Source: Amoebidium appalachense
Taxonomy: Eukaryota; Ichthyosporea
Direction of reading: 5' to 3'
Assembly (NCBI GenBank): GCA_963693365.1
Contig: CAVNZM010000004.1
Span: 8,370,001 to 8,434,000, forward strand
DNA length: 64,000 bases
A program made the translations under genes and the position numbers. This document shows positions 1 to 22,386 of this stretch, one piece after another (position 1 is the stretch's first letter; every line of letters begins with the position of its first letter). A model generated the notes under the pieces. The model ran no database searches. It had not been told where the DNA came from and saw nothing but the letters and a program-made list of their open reading frames with translations.

Positions 1-16
1 TACACATGTGCGCGTG

Positions 17-142
<126 letters not shown>

Positions 143-340
143 ATGCACACGTGGCACCAACACACCCACAGATCCGTCCACATCTTACACACACACACAC
201 ACACACACCACCGAAATGCCAACGTCTGTGCACCACGATTCGAGTAGCCGTAAATATGGGTCCGCAATTTTACCAAGGGAATATATTTTTACTTTGCATA
301 TACTATTGCCATTTTGCTCATATTGTGTTGTGTATACCAG

Positions 341-417
341 GAGATGCAGGTGGCCACGATGGAATCGGAGATTGCCGGCCTGCTTCAGCAGAGGAAGCAG
401 AAATCGTCTGAGGTAAA

Positions 418-452
<35 letters not shown>

Positions 453-905
453 CTCCCCCTCCCCCGGCTCCCCGTCTGCCCCAGTGCACCTTTTCGACCC
501 ACCCCATCGACCACGACTAAGTACCATCACAATAAAAAGGGTTGGAAAGAAAGGGGGAAAAGAACAGAGCCAAAAAAAAAAAAAGAAAGAAATCATTTTG
601 TTCTTGTCCACTTCCACCTCTCTCTCCGTTCCCACCCCCACGGCCTTGCGGTGTATAAGACTGTGTTGGCTATTCTCAACGTGGATTTGTCCCACTTACA
701 CGCTGGTGCAAGGTGGCACCAGCATTTTCACATCCAATGCCGTCGAGTTTAGCATATACATGTAAGGAAATCGGCACGATGTCCAACACCTTGCGATGCT
801 GAGTTGAACTTTCCGCCCCCACAGATTGTGGATTTGAGGTTTGAGATCGACAAACTCAAAACAACCCTGGAGAACTTGAAACCTGTGGGGAGGAGGCGGT
901 ACTAG
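341..905 (+). CDS. 3' end of a coiled-coil protein gene (partial)
   Basis: Two exons are visible, 341-412 and 825-905, both phase 0. The first follows a TATACCAG acceptor and ends GAG|gtaaat. The second follows a CCCCCACAG acceptor and ends with a TAG stop at 903-905. They encode 24 and 26 residues, charged and rich in Glu, Lys, Leu and Gln with heptad spacing (for example MESEIAGLLQQRKQK, then VDLRFEIDKLKTTLENLK), and end in a basic GRRRY tail. This is the C-terminal part of a coiled-coil protein whose earlier exons lie left of the window. I do not recognise the family. The first intron position is followed directly by a poly-C run, as in many introns of this window. An extra exon between the two cannot be excluded. 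Confidence 0.6.
419..464. repeat. poly-C/CCT tract next to a splice donor
   Basis: About 30 consecutive C followed by CCT-rich sequence begins seven bases after the exon end at 412. Confidence 0.9.
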
Positions 906-1568
906 ATGCACGTGGTCAACTGTTGAAGCGCATTTATCATAATAATCACCCCCCCCCCCCCCCCCCCCCCTCCTCCTCCTCCCCCCCTTCCCCCCCCAGA
1001 AAAAAAAAAAAAAAAAAATTGCCCGCCCACCCACCCGCCCGCCCTTTCTTCTGGTGAGGCCCGTAGAGCATGAAAAAACAGGCTGGAAGTTCCCTAATTG
1101 GAGTGGCAATGATTCATACAAGCCACATCGATTTGTTCAAGTTTCAAGCATTATGAGGGGCATAGATAGTGTACATACGGACACCGGTCGTGCCCCCGTA
1201 GTACCAAATGTGGTTTATGCATGAATGCAATAGAAATTTTTCGGCATGAATATAGTCTGAATACAGATTTTAAACGAGCACTCAAGCTCAAGTTTACAAA
1301 GCAACTAATTCCCCCAATTTGAAGTAATTACCACACTAGGTAACAACGAGGCTGACAGCTTATTTGTTACAGATTTAAATTGAGAACTAGGTGACAAAAA
1401 CCTGTTTTCGATTCTAATCAAACTGCAGCTGTTTCAAAGGTGCTGTTATGTATGGTAACACTTGCAACACCATGATAATACAGGACAATGCCCCGCTCTT
1501 CGAGCTGTAATGGAACAAGGCTCATGATCAATGGTCCAAGCCAGATCCCGCACATCATGATAACTATT

Positions 1569-1621
<53 letters not shown>

Positions 1622-2372
1622 AAAAAAAACAAACAAACAAAAAACCAGTACCCAACCCCCGGCCAACCCTCCTCTTCTTCTCCCCCCTCCCCCCCCCCCC
1701 CCCCCCCCCCTTTTGGTTTGCCGCTAAGTTAGAATGCACGTGTAGAGTGGAGATGTACATGTGGCTTTTGGCTCGATGAAAATAAACGGCCTTCTGGGCC
1801 TTCGACAGCAACTGTGATGGGTACCGGCGTCCATGTATACATGAACGCACCAAGTGCATTATATGTATTCAACTGGCAGGTGCGCCAGGCCGTCCCATAC
1901 GTAAGCGAACATCTACGGATAGGTACGCATACATGTGGCATGATGATCCACTGGGGGGAGGGGGGGAGGGGGGGGGGGGGGGGGGGGGGGGGTGAAGTAT
2001 CTTAAAGCAACCACCGCTACGTCCATTTTAGCGTCTGGGCGGGGAGCCACCTTGGTGACGTCATTCTGTGCACAAATGGCACAAAGAAAGCTGGCTCTGT
2101 CGAATGTCGACATCGGCATGTGACACAATTTGATCGAATCTCTTGATTGTGAGACGCATTTGAGTCGAAAATGTGGCTCTCGGGAAAATGGAAGAAGCGG
2201 TGGTTGGTTTGAAGTTATAATTGGTGGATTCATTTTTAGATCGTGTAATTCAATTCGTAGATCTATACCCAGCTCAAAGATCCAATAAGATTTCTGCATA
2301 TAATTGGTTGGTTAGAGATCTAGATGGCGAGCCTCAGGGTTCGATTTTTGTTTATGAATTTTTCGGAGGCCC

Positions 2373-2558
2373 AGATAACGTTATATCTCCACATACGATG
2401 TCTATCTGATACGTTATATCTCCACATAAAAATCTGTATGATGTAAGTGTAACATCGATTTGTACATGTATATCTTGTTGGGTGGAAGTACTGTTGGCCT
2501 TGGTGCCGACATCTCATCACAGCTCACCTACATGTCGTTAATAAACAGCACATCCCCC
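2373..2558 (+). repeat. Dispersed repeat family B, copy 1
   Basis: This segment is closely similar, by eye over about 170 bp, to 56199-56371. Shared blocks include TATCTCCACATAAAAATCTG, TAACATCGATTTGTACATGT and TCATCACAGCTCACCTACAT. Both copies end GTTAATAAACAGCACA followed by a short C run. Internally it repeats the motif ACGTTATATCTCCACA. No coding capacity or terminal inverted repeat was recognised. Confidence 0.75.
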
Positions 2559-2607
2559 CCAGGCGCAACCCACCCTTTCGGAATTGCCTAAAAAACTTTC
2601 GGAAAAA

Positions 2608-2610
<3 letters not shown>

Positions 2611-2665
<55 letters not shown>
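2611..2665. repeat. Poly-G tract
   Basis: About 55 consecutive G. It is flanked left by CTTTCGGAAAAAC and right (2811-2850) by GTTTCGGAAATTCCGAAAC and TTTTTTCGGAAAA. Confidence 0.9.
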
Positions 2666-3223
2666 CGGGTCAGCTGATATTCATGGGTCGGTGCTCGGAG
2701 GCAAGCATGCGAATGCTCCCCTCCCCTTCCCCCTCCCACCCCTCCCCTTCGCCCCTCCACCCGCCTCCTCCCCACTCCCCGATCCCCTGCATGGTCTTTC
2801 GGGAACGGTCCAAAAAGTTTCGGAAATTCCGAAACGTTTTTTCGGAAAATCGAACCCTGGCGAGTCTGGATGACGGACAAAACTAGGCACCCACATGCAC
2901 TTGCAAACACGCCCACGCACACGCGCTCACCTACAAGTTTAGACCTCACTGCCACAACTTCGAAGTGACCTGGGCAGTGGGCACACTCTACTCTACGCCA
3001 GGGAGCTCGTGTGCTAACGACGGAATTTTTGTGGGCAGCTTTAATTATTAGGTACAGAAATTAAGCTAGAGGTCACCTTTATGCGCTACATCACAAAGGC
3101 TGTGCATCTTCGAATTCCTACCCACCCATTAATTAAACACCTACACGTGCTTGGTCCCTGCTTTTCCCTCATGCCCCCAAAACTAGTTATGTAGTTTACG
3201 TAGACTACGAGTGTCATGGTAAC

Positions 3224-4092
3224 ATGCACATGTCGCCGGTGAGAAAACATTCACCTGCTGGCTTCCGAATCATGACTCCACGTGCCCACATCATCCACGG
3301 CAGGCGCCCACCGATCGGTCGTATACTCGCTGGTGCAACAAGATCCATCATTCTCCTGTTAATTTCTGCGCTGTGCTTTTATTTCGTAGTAGTCATGGTT
3401 GCAAACACAGAGACGCTTTATGTAGGCCAGGCGAAGTACACCTTTTCGCACGCTGTAAACAGTCAACATGACCTTGCAGCTGCACTAAGAACAACAACTA
3501 ACATAATAGAGGCGGATGTTACTTTAAGTGATTCTAAAAATGTACCCATAATGGCACATCCTTCTGCCACCGAGTCAGACCTAGCACTTTCTGATTTCTT
3601 GGATGCTATCAACGTTCACAATGCACAAAATGCTGCCCAAAAAAGAATAATCAAGCTCGACTTCAAGTATGATAATGCCCTTAATCCGTCGCTAACCCTA
3701 ATCAAGCAAAATTGGAAAGGAGCTGCTCCTTGGCTTAACGCCGACATTCTTGCCGGGCCGGGTGGAGTTCCTCCCACGGTTCGGGCCGACCCTTTTGTGG
3801 AGGAATGTGTGAGGCTGTTTCCCGATGCAGTTTTGTCGTTGGGGTGGACCGTTTCCTCTTCCGCCTGGGAGGTTGGCTACACTGAGGCCATGGTGGACGA
3901 CATGATTGAGGTGGGTGGTTAACATATTTCTTTCATTTTTTTGGTTTCTCTTGTTCAAGGCTTTTCCGTCTTTCGTTTTTCTTTTTTTTTTTTTTTTTTA
4001 AGGGGGAAGCCTATGGGGAATGGGGAGCGGTAAGGTGAGAGGGGGAGCGGGGGGAGGGACGGGGAGGGGAGAGAAAGAGAGAGGGAGAGAAA

Positions 4093-4126
<34 letters not shown>

Positions 4127-4719
4127 GGGGGGTCGTGGTGTTTGGGCGGTAAAGGGTTGGGGGCTGGTTGGTTGTGAAAGTGGGTAGAGAACAGAGAGCG
4201 AGTGAAAGACGGGTAGAAGTGTGGAGAAGGTTTTTTTTTTTTTTTTTTTTTTGGGGGGGGGGGGAGGAGGGGGGGAGGGGGGAGGAGGAGGGGGGGGGGA
4301 GGTGGTGGTGGGGAGGGGGGGGGGAGGGGGGTGTAAAGGCTTGCTGTGTGGGTGTTTCAACTGTCCCTGTGTATATGTGCCTGCTTGTGTGTGTGTGTAG
4401 GTGCTGCAGATAGCTGCGAGATGGAAAGCGTGAGAGGACGTGGGGTTGAACATACAGGGGGGGAGGTGGGTATGATACGGGGAGAAGGCAACATCTTGGT
4501 TGTTTTATAAAAAAATGCGTTTGTGATGGTGTGTGTGTGTGCGTGTTTGGGGGGAGGGGGGGGGGGGGGGGGGGAGGAGGGGGGGGGGGAGGAAGGGGGG
4601 TGGGGGGGGGTTGCATGGTGTGCGATGGAGTGGTAGGTGTGGGGGTGATTCCGTTTCAATCCGTGTTTGGCATCCATATTTTTTTTTGTCTGTTGCACCC
4701 TCTATTTTCGTTCGCACCA

Positions 4720-4764
<45 letters not shown>

Positions 4765-6188
4765 TGCATTCACTTTTGTGTGGTGCAGAGCATTCGGGAT
4801 TCATTTTAAAAAAAATTAGGACTTCGGTATGTACATGCTAAATTCAATTAATGCATTTTGGTAACTTCGGTATATAATAAATCATAGGCTGACACTTTAG
4901 TTTGGCAGTAGACATATTTTGTTCAGTTTAACCTCTTGAGGACCGTCCTAATTGATTTGGACGGGTCCCGTCCAAAGCCTAAACAACTCTATTACGGCTC
5001 AAGATCAATAGAAAAAACCCCCAAATTAATTGTAAATGTCAACAGGCATGTATCTTAACTACATACTTTCCTAAGTAAGTTTGTAAAAATTGTTAATATT
5101 TCATATACTTTTGTATCTGTTTCTCGAGCGACTTTCGAGGTTTTGAGAAATCTGGTGGTTGCCATCAGATGAGCAACGCATGTGAGCAAGCACAGCCAAT
5201 CATATCACACCATTTCTGAATGGTCCAATCAGAAGTTGCTTTGTCCGTCCGCAACAGAAAACAAAATAGTTTGGCAGTAGACATATTTTGTTCAGTTTAA
5301 TTGGTCTCTGGAGCGTAGATGTGTGTGCCTCATATGACGAGTGCACTGTCATGAGGAATGTGGGTCGGACTGTGAATGCCTTTTTCTTTGGTGGTGATGG
5401 TGGTGTGTGTGTGAGGTGGTGGTGGTGGTGGCGGTGTGTGTGGTGGTGATGGTGATGGTGGTGATGGCGTGTGTGTGTGTGGTGGTGGTGATGGTGTGTG
5501 TGTTGTGGTGGTGGTGGTGGTGGTGTGTGTGTGTGTAGTGGTGGTGGCGGTGGTGGTGGTGTGTGTGTGTGGTGGTGGTGGTGGTGATGGTGTGTGTGTG
5601 TGTGTGTGTGGTGGTGGTGGTGGTGGTGGTGATGGTGTGTGTGTGTGTGGTGATGGTGGTGGTGTGTGTGTGTGTGTGTGTGTGGTGATGGTGGTGTGTG
5701 TGTGTGTGGTGGTGGTGGTGGTGTGTGTGTGTGTGGTGGTGGTGGTGGTGGTGTGTGTGTGTGGTGGTGGTGGTGTGTGTGTGTGTGTGTGGGCCCCGGG
5801 GGGGGGGGGGGGGGGGGAGCAAGAGAGGAGGGGGGGGGGGGGGGGTATAGAGAAGAAAGAGGGACTCTCCTGTACGAAGGAAGGGCCATACAAAACACAC
5901 TCGGGCTGATTGTTGTTTTCACAGGTGCTGGACAGGCACCAGCTGAGGGTACGTGAGGTAACGTTTGCAGTTCACGCCATCCACGCAATGAACAGCCCCG
6001 CACAGATGCGGCGCCTTCTAGACTATTCTCCAAAGACCACCCTGACGGTCTGGGGGGAGGCTGATGACGAAATTCTGTCGTTTTTTGAGAATTTCGCTCC
6101 GGGGAGGGTTTACGTGGACGTGAAGCCCATGCGGACAAAGGTGTGGGCTATGGTGCATGTCGGTAGACTGTTTGGGCTAATGAAGTAA
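3224..6188 (+). CDS. FAM151/menorin-like protein (DUF2181)
   Basis: Two exons, 3224-3910 (ends ATTGAG|gtgggt) and 5925-6188 (after TTGTTTTCACAG), join in phase 0. They encode 316 residues ending at TAA 6186-6188. Residues 1-40 are basic and 41-60 are a hydrophobic helix (IILLLISALCFYFVVVMV), so the protein is either a type II membrane protein or has a long signal peptide. From about residue 70 it matches the FAM151/menorin fold, a barrel related to glycerophosphodiester phosphodiesterases: IIEADV, then VPIMAHPS, IKLDFK, the LSLGW strand, TLTVWGEADD and a GRVYVDVKP end strand. The length fits FAM151B-type proteins plus an N-terminal anchor. Menorin (DMA-1 pathway) acts extracellularly in nematode dendrite patterning, but the enzymatic role of the family is not settled. 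The start may instead be the second ATG at 3230. The 2-kb intron is G/GT-rich in the sense strand. Confidence 0.85.
4899..5299 (+). repeat. 32-bp direct repeat pair flanking about 340 bp
   Basis: AGTTTGGCAGTAGACATATT followed by TTGTTCAGTTTA occurs at 4899-4930 and again, identically, at 5268-5299. The segment between is ordinary AT-rich DNA with no ORF. It looks like a duplication or a small insertion footprint. Confidence 0.75.
5394..5850. repeat. (GT)n/(GGT)n compound repeat
   Basis: Alternating GTGTGT and GGTGGT blocks run for about 400 bp, ending in two poly-G tracts. All His/Thr/Pro and Cys/Val/Gly frames here are repeat translation. Confidence 0.9.
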
Positions 6189-6725
6189 TGATAGAACGTG
6201 GTTTACTAGCAGAGTAGTAATGTGGTCTAGCATGTATAATAGCATCAGTAGTAGTGTAGTATGGTATATTAACATATAAGTGGTATACTGTGTTTGACAG
6301 TGGGCCAGGCGTTCTTATATTGCGAAGGGGATGGGGGGGGGGGGGGAGGGGGGGGGGGGGGGGAGGGAGGGAGGAGGATGGTGTGTTTCTTTTCTTTTTT
6401 TTTTTTTTTTTTTTTTTTGGGGGGGGGGGGTTGATACCTGTATAATCAGAATTCGAATCGTTTTTTTTGGTGGGGTTTCCAAATGTCGGATGTTGTCTAG
6501 TTCCGAATGATTGGGTTTGTATGCTGTGAGTGTTTGCTGGAAAAGGGGGTGTGTAGGATTCTGCAACGTAAAGAAACTTTGCCTCTTAGACTGCTTACCT
6601 GCCCCAAATTCGAATGTGCTTTGACGAAGGAATTCCAAAAAAAAATCGGGTAATGTAACTATGGCGGTTCGAATGCTAGATTTAAACAATCTGGCTAAAA
6701 GAATTGCTAAGCAACTCCAACATGT

Positions 6726-6771
<46 letters not shown>

Positions 6772-6965
6772 TTCTCTCACGGTGGATGAATTTGTTTTCG
6801 GGAACCTCCTGAGAATTGTGGCGGCTTTAAATTTATGATGCACACGAACACTCTTTGTATGCATGGCCTTGAAACATCTACAAAATTTTGCTGTCCGTAC
6901 GCGTCATGAATGGGCACCTCCTACGCGGTGTACGATAGCACATTAATTAAAATCCTTCCCCCCCC

Positions 6966-6996
<31 letters not shown>

Positions 6997-7786
6997 ACAC
7001 ACACACCACCACCACCACCACCACCACCACCACCACCACCACCACACCCACCCACCCAACAATAACAACCCCGAACAAAAAAAAATGGGGGGGGGGGGCA
7101 TGTCGCTTCTTTTGTGTACGTGTGAGGTCACATAGCCACAGCACAGCCCAGTTCAGAGATTGTGAATATATTCCACTTGCAATTGGGGAGTTACAATTGC
7201 AGTTTGATTCTGTCGGAGAGTTACAACGGGAACCTACATGCACACACCAACCTGTACAAACTGCAGGTGTAAAATTCAATGATACACCATCTACCCGGTA
7301 CAAATACGTTAACCCAATTCTTATCAGTTTTTGCTTTCAAATTCTATACCCAATGATTATAAGACTTAAATTCACGGAACATGCACGTAACGGCAACAGA
7401 CCCTCGGTTGCAATAATTCAAATCGATTATCGAGCCATTTATAAATCATTCACTGCATACCTCTAGTTAGAAGAGATACAGCCATCATTCGTTCTAAACA
7501 TATCCCGAATTAAAAATATACAGGCTGCACAAGAAAATGTTTTTGATTTCCAAATCGCACAAATTGAATCAGCAGTATCACGCGTACATCCACATTCTTC
7601 CAACAGCACACACTCCTACTACTAAACCGTTATATACCACTAAATAAAACGCCTACACACACCGGATCAAAAAAAAACACCGGTCAAAAGAGAACATCAG
7701 GAATTTGTTCAAATTGATATACATTCAAGTTGCAGATCGCAAATTTCCATTTTTCCATTTTGCGACCTTTTGCAGGGGATCACACT
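6189..7786. other. Convergent intergenic region
   Basis: It lies between the 3' ends of the FAM151-like gene (+) and the PAS gene (-). It contains a T/G tract (6331-6430), a poly-C run (6726-6771), a C/CA/CCA tract (6958-7044) and AT-rich unique sequence. No exon is supported. Confidence 0.6.
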
Positions 7787-17680
<9,894 letters not shown>

Positions 17681-19129
17681 ACTTCCCCTGGATGCGTCTT
17701 GTCTGCCTGGTGGCAACAGAGTGTTTTGGCAACACTAGTAGGCTGAAACATTCACAGTAGAGCGTGTTAAAGCTCTAAGCAACTGCCAGCCGTTAACCTA
17801 AAAAGATCTTGGTTTCAAACTACACTAGGTTAAGTCTTGTGCATAACTTTAAAGGTCCCCTGAGCTCCTGCAGATGTCCTTAACCCAGCGCGTCCAAACA
17901 GAGAATTCTTGGTTTGTCTACAGCTTTCCAGGCCTTTCAGGGCGATTCCTTTCAAACCCAACCCGTTTTCCCCACGAGGCAGTATTCTGATGTTACGAAT
18001 CTCTACATCCGTCCTGGGAGTCCCGGACTTTGCCCACCATAGGGTGTGTAAAATGAACTAATTTCCATATGATGCTTCCGTTAGTCAAAATATGAAATTC
18101 GTTTAGTCAACACGTGAAACTAAGTGAGCTGTGTTTCGTGCATGCACCAGACCACCTTGCACCCTTTTAGACCAAAGTTCCTGCATCCCCATATCTGCCT
18201 ATTGATACACCTATTAGGACTTTGTTTGTCCAGTGCATACGTGACACGAGAGAGTGACTCAGAATTATGTTTTTTGAACGTGGGCGGGAGACATTTTGTC
18301 TGCTGCATGAGCATCTGCAAATATATCCCTACCCGACCCCCTCAGACATACAGGGTAGGAAGGCTGCTTTTCATAAACACTGATTAATGCGTTTCCTTGA
18401 ATCCAATGATCATTACAAACGGTAAACACATCAATCAAACATACCGTTTTTCAGTGTATATCCTTGCATTATTTCATTAGGGAATGCATTGGTATAGCAA
18501 CTGCATTCCAGCCATTCCTCTTCGAATATCCAGATAACCGGCCATAATGAGAGAACCTTCATAAACGGACAAAAAAAAAGTCGTGCTAATTGTGTATGTT
18601 ATCGCCCTATCTATCATCAATAAGGCTTTTCTTCTTATAGGGAAATATCAGACAGCTTGATGCTGCCGAAACTGATGTTATGTTCATTAATATGGCGCCA
18701 ACGGTGCGCTCAGCTGGGCAGGATATCGATTTATCGGCCCAGATCTCAGACGTCAGAGGCTCATGAGTCGTGACTCACTGACTCCAAGCTCATAGTTCAA
18801 AGCTCCAAGTTCAGAATCAGAAGTTGGCATGAATCATTCGTCGGAGTCACCGGCGCGTGGGGCGCACGTGTGTTGAATGGGCACAAACGTTAACTTGTAG
18901 AGACTCTGTGTGCTTGACCAGGGCTTGGCGGCAGAGCCACTGAGTGTACACGGCATCATGACCAGATAATGACGAAAATGAGCATTTGAAACATTCGAAT
19001 ATTCGATTCAAAAGACTGAAAGAACTGAGGTTTGAGCACAACAAATTTTAACAAAGCTGATCATGATCCCGGCCGGGCCCACTGTGACCTCCACCACTGA
19101 TCACATGTACCGTCAGTACGGCCGCGGTG

Positions 19130-19444
19130 CACACCGTGACCGTGACCGTGACGCACGCACACATGCACACACGCACACACACGTGTGAAATGCACACCGT
19201 AGACATATTATACACACACACAGACACATACGAACACAAACGCGTTCAGTGTGACACACCGTGCCACACTGACACACACACACACACACACACAACGGTG
19301 GCACCCGTAGTACTGTCACACACTGACACACCCTCAGTAGTACGCACGGTGACAGTATCACACTCTCTCTTTCCACGCCAGCCGTGACACTTGTACACAC
19401 ACACACAAACATACACCGTGATACACACACACACACCGTGGCAG

Positions 19445-19503
<59 letters not shown>

Positions 19504-19586
19504 GCACACACACACTGCACGCACGCACTGCACACACACACACACACCGTGGCACACACACACACACGTGTACACACACACACTGT

Positions 19587-19656
<70 letters not shown>

Positions 19657-19790
19657 ACACTGTACACACACACACACACATACAGTCACACACTGTGTGA
19701 CACACACACACCCACACACACACACACACACACATACACCCACACACACACACACAAAGTGTCACACACACACACAGTTTAAATATAAGG
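19130..19790. repeat. (CA)n with CACACCGTG interruptions
   Basis: A CA-rich compound satellite of about 650 bp carries recurring CACACCGTGACAC-type units at the left and pure CA towards the right. Confidence 0.9.
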
Positions 19791-20528
19791 GAGGGAAAAA
19801 ATTTAAAGGCAGCAGGTCAACCGTTTTTGTATGGTCCAGAAGCATGCGCACACTGTGAAGTTCACTGAAAGCTTCAGTAAACTCAGTGTCAGGACGGTCA
19901 CACGGCATGACCAGCCTAGTAATAAATTAGAAAGAGGGGCCTTTCAAATAATTGAAGCAACTCTTATAATCGCTCTCAGAAAACAAAGGTGAAATAGAAT
20001 CTGTGAGTCACCGTCAGTCTCCGGCGGAGAGAATTGTTTTAGGGAGGGAGGCTAATGCGAGTCCTATTTCATCTTTGTTCTAAGCCATCGCCAAATATTA
20101 ATGATTTTCTTTCGCCGGAGTCCCCTTGCGAGGTCCTTTAATTTAAGTTACGTTTGTGTGTGCTCACCAAACACTTCTTTCCTCTTGTCCCGTAATTACC
20201 TTTCAAATTGTGCTCAGAATGTCTTTCTTTTGCTTCCACCGATACTCGCTACCACGTGCGCCATGGCACATTGTGCTTGACAATCACACGTCTGTACCGA
20301 CCAATCAGCAGGCGGCATCAGATATATTCTTGAGCGGCGCTAGCACGTGCGTTGCTCGACCACTGGAAGACATTGGTTGGTATGAAGACTCGTGGTCACC
20401 AGATCCAGCAAGGTGCATACGATGTGACTGAGCTTTACTGGTGGATGCACAAACAAAGGTGTGAGTGTTTTCGGTTTTCGCTAAATTTTATTCGCCGGTT
20501 TTTATTGGAACGATTTTTTTCACTGGAT

Positions 20529-20540
20529 TTTTGCTTTTTT

Positions 20541-20593
<53 letters not shown>

Positions 20594-20606
20594 GGGGGGG
20601 GGGGGG
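20529..20606. repeat. T-tract, (TG)n, poly-G
   Basis: About 30 T, then TGTGTGTG, then about 28 G. Confidence 0.9.
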
Positions 20607-20608
20607 CT

Positions 20609-20646
20609 ATTGTTGTAAGGGGACTGAGTGTCAGCCTTACAACAAT
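20609..20646. repeat. Perfect 12-bp inverted repeat (hairpin)
   Basis: ATTGTTGTAAGG (20609-20620) and CCTTACAACAAT (20635-20646) are exact inverses around a 14-nt loop, directly after a poly-G run. Confidence 0.8.
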
Positions 20647-21039
20647 ATGGTGCACGATATGATACACAGCAGTGTGCATTTTTTTTTTTTGGTCACTCGC
20701 ATGCTTTGTAGTGTCCGCCGGTGTGCACACAGCCGCGAGGCATACACATAGTCTAATAATACTTCTCGGTTGAACTTATAACCCTTTATTCCATAGCCTC
20801 ACATGCATGACATGCAGAGATGATCATTGGTCGACAGTAATAGGTATCTGGCATGCAATCCATTGATAAGGCATAGTTCGTACAGTACGCCGCCTTGAAG
20901 AGTCAATGAATATAAGTTAAGCAAATCCACCCACCCGTGGCACCACCGAATACACCACCCGGGCCATCATAGGAAATATAGCCGTTGAATAGAATTGAAG
21001 GCTTTTTTCTTTTCTAAAATTTGGCACCCGCCTAACACC

Positions 21040-21048
21040 CCCCCCCCC

Positions 21049-21079
<31 letters not shown>

Positions 21080-21085
21080 ACATAC
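21040..21085. repeat. Poly-C then (CA)n
   Basis: About 27 C followed by CACACACA, the same order that recurs in the VPS39 introns. Confidence 0.85.
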
Positions 21086-21636
21086 ACGCACACACCCCAA
21101 AATGCAAAAACACCACCACACTACTACCACCCGGTAGAAAGAAAGGAACGGCACAACCCAACTTGAAACCCACGTGGCACACTGGCACACACACATCCGG
21201 CCAGCCTGCTCTGACTGCCGGCACACACACAGACCCACAGTCCCCTGCAAATCACACCTTTTAGTTCTCAATACTTCATTCAGAATTAGAATATTTCACC
21301 TGAGATAATTGGCACTAGATTTTCAAAGAAAAATTAAGATTCTAGGAGCGCCTAGTACCGAGGCTGGGGAAAAACTAAGATAACGTGGAGGGGGAAGGGG
21401 AGGATGGGAGAGGAGGAGAGGATTGGCGGAGGGGGGGCGGTGGCTTCCCTACTTGGTCTAGTCCGTATGATAGTATTATTATTAGGCTGTGCACAACTCA
21501 GTCGGAAAAGCCCTTATATGCAGCAGATACTATTTCTTTTCCAGTTAGCTTGAAGACCTCGGACTCGGAGTCCGGAAGCTTATGATCAGTTGTTACCGGG
21601 CCAATCAACAGCCTGAAAAACTTTGACAATGTGTTA

Positions 21637-21669
21637 TGCACGTGTGTGTGTCATCGTGTGACAGTGTGT

Positions 21670-21709
<40 letters not shown>

Positions 21710-21811
21710 CACGCGTGTGTGTCACAGTTTGTGTGTTCTCCGGGATGGGTGGGTGGGTAAGTGAATGTCCTGTCCTTCTGTGTGTGACACACGGTGTGTG
21801 TTTGGTGTTTA

Positions 21812-21909
<98 letters not shown>

Positions 21910-21930
21910 GTGTGCGAGTGTCACAAGGGC
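21637..21930. repeat. (TG)n with GTGTGACA interruptions
   Basis: TG runs at 21673-21707 and 21812-21906, with GTGTGACACACGGTGTG-type units like those at 19.2 kb but on the opposite strand. Confidence 0.85.
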
Positions 21931-22261
21931 GAAACGGTTTACATTAGTGGACCCACGTTGCCCGGTCTGGCACGTGCCCTATTTAATACTCCCTGGCTCT
22001 ATGCACGGTGCAAAAATATGGCATTTGTCTGTTAGGCCACATGAGCATCGTCCAATCAAAACAAAGGCGCAGGTTAGTAAGACACTGCACTCAGTCTGAC
22101 TACGGTATCATGGCATCCTTGCATAAGATCTCATCTGCATATTAAGATGTAGATCATATGCAATGATTGTTGCCGCGAAAGCCTTGAGAAAGCCAACGGA
22201 TTGACATACAAATAATAGGGAAAATGAACTCGTCAACTTAGAACTTTCCGGTTACAAATAT

Positions 22262-22386
22262 GGGGCGGGGCCGCGGGGCAGGGGGGCGGGGGGGGGGGGG
22301 GGGGGGGGGGGGAGAAGGGAGGGGGGGAGGGGGGAGGGGCGGGGGGCGGGGGGTGGGGGGGGGGGGGGGGGGGGGGAGGGGGGGAC
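22262..22386. repeat. G-rich tract
   Basis: Poly-G runs broken by single A or C. Confidence 0.9.

Larger units (their letters stand above)
906..3223. other. Intergenic, repeat-rich
   Basis: No exon is supported here. It holds poly-C/poly-A tracts (950-1018, 1571-1629, 1682-1710), poly-G tracts (1945-1992, 2611-2665), one copy of a dispersed repeat (2373-2558) and short TTTCGGAA motifs around the 2611 poly-G. Confidence 0.6.
3911..5924 (+). other. Intron of the FAM151-like gene
   Basis: It holds G-rich purine blocks (4015-4130, 4247-4340, 4549-4611), a poly-C run (4722-4760), a 32-bp direct repeat pair (4899-4930 and 5268-5299) and a long GT/GGT compound repeat (5394-5850). Confidence 0.75.

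Noticed and set aside
2831-2865. Possible tRNA (TCGAACC near 2850; also 24570)
   Set aside because: No cloverleaf could be drawn around the box-B-like sequence at either place.
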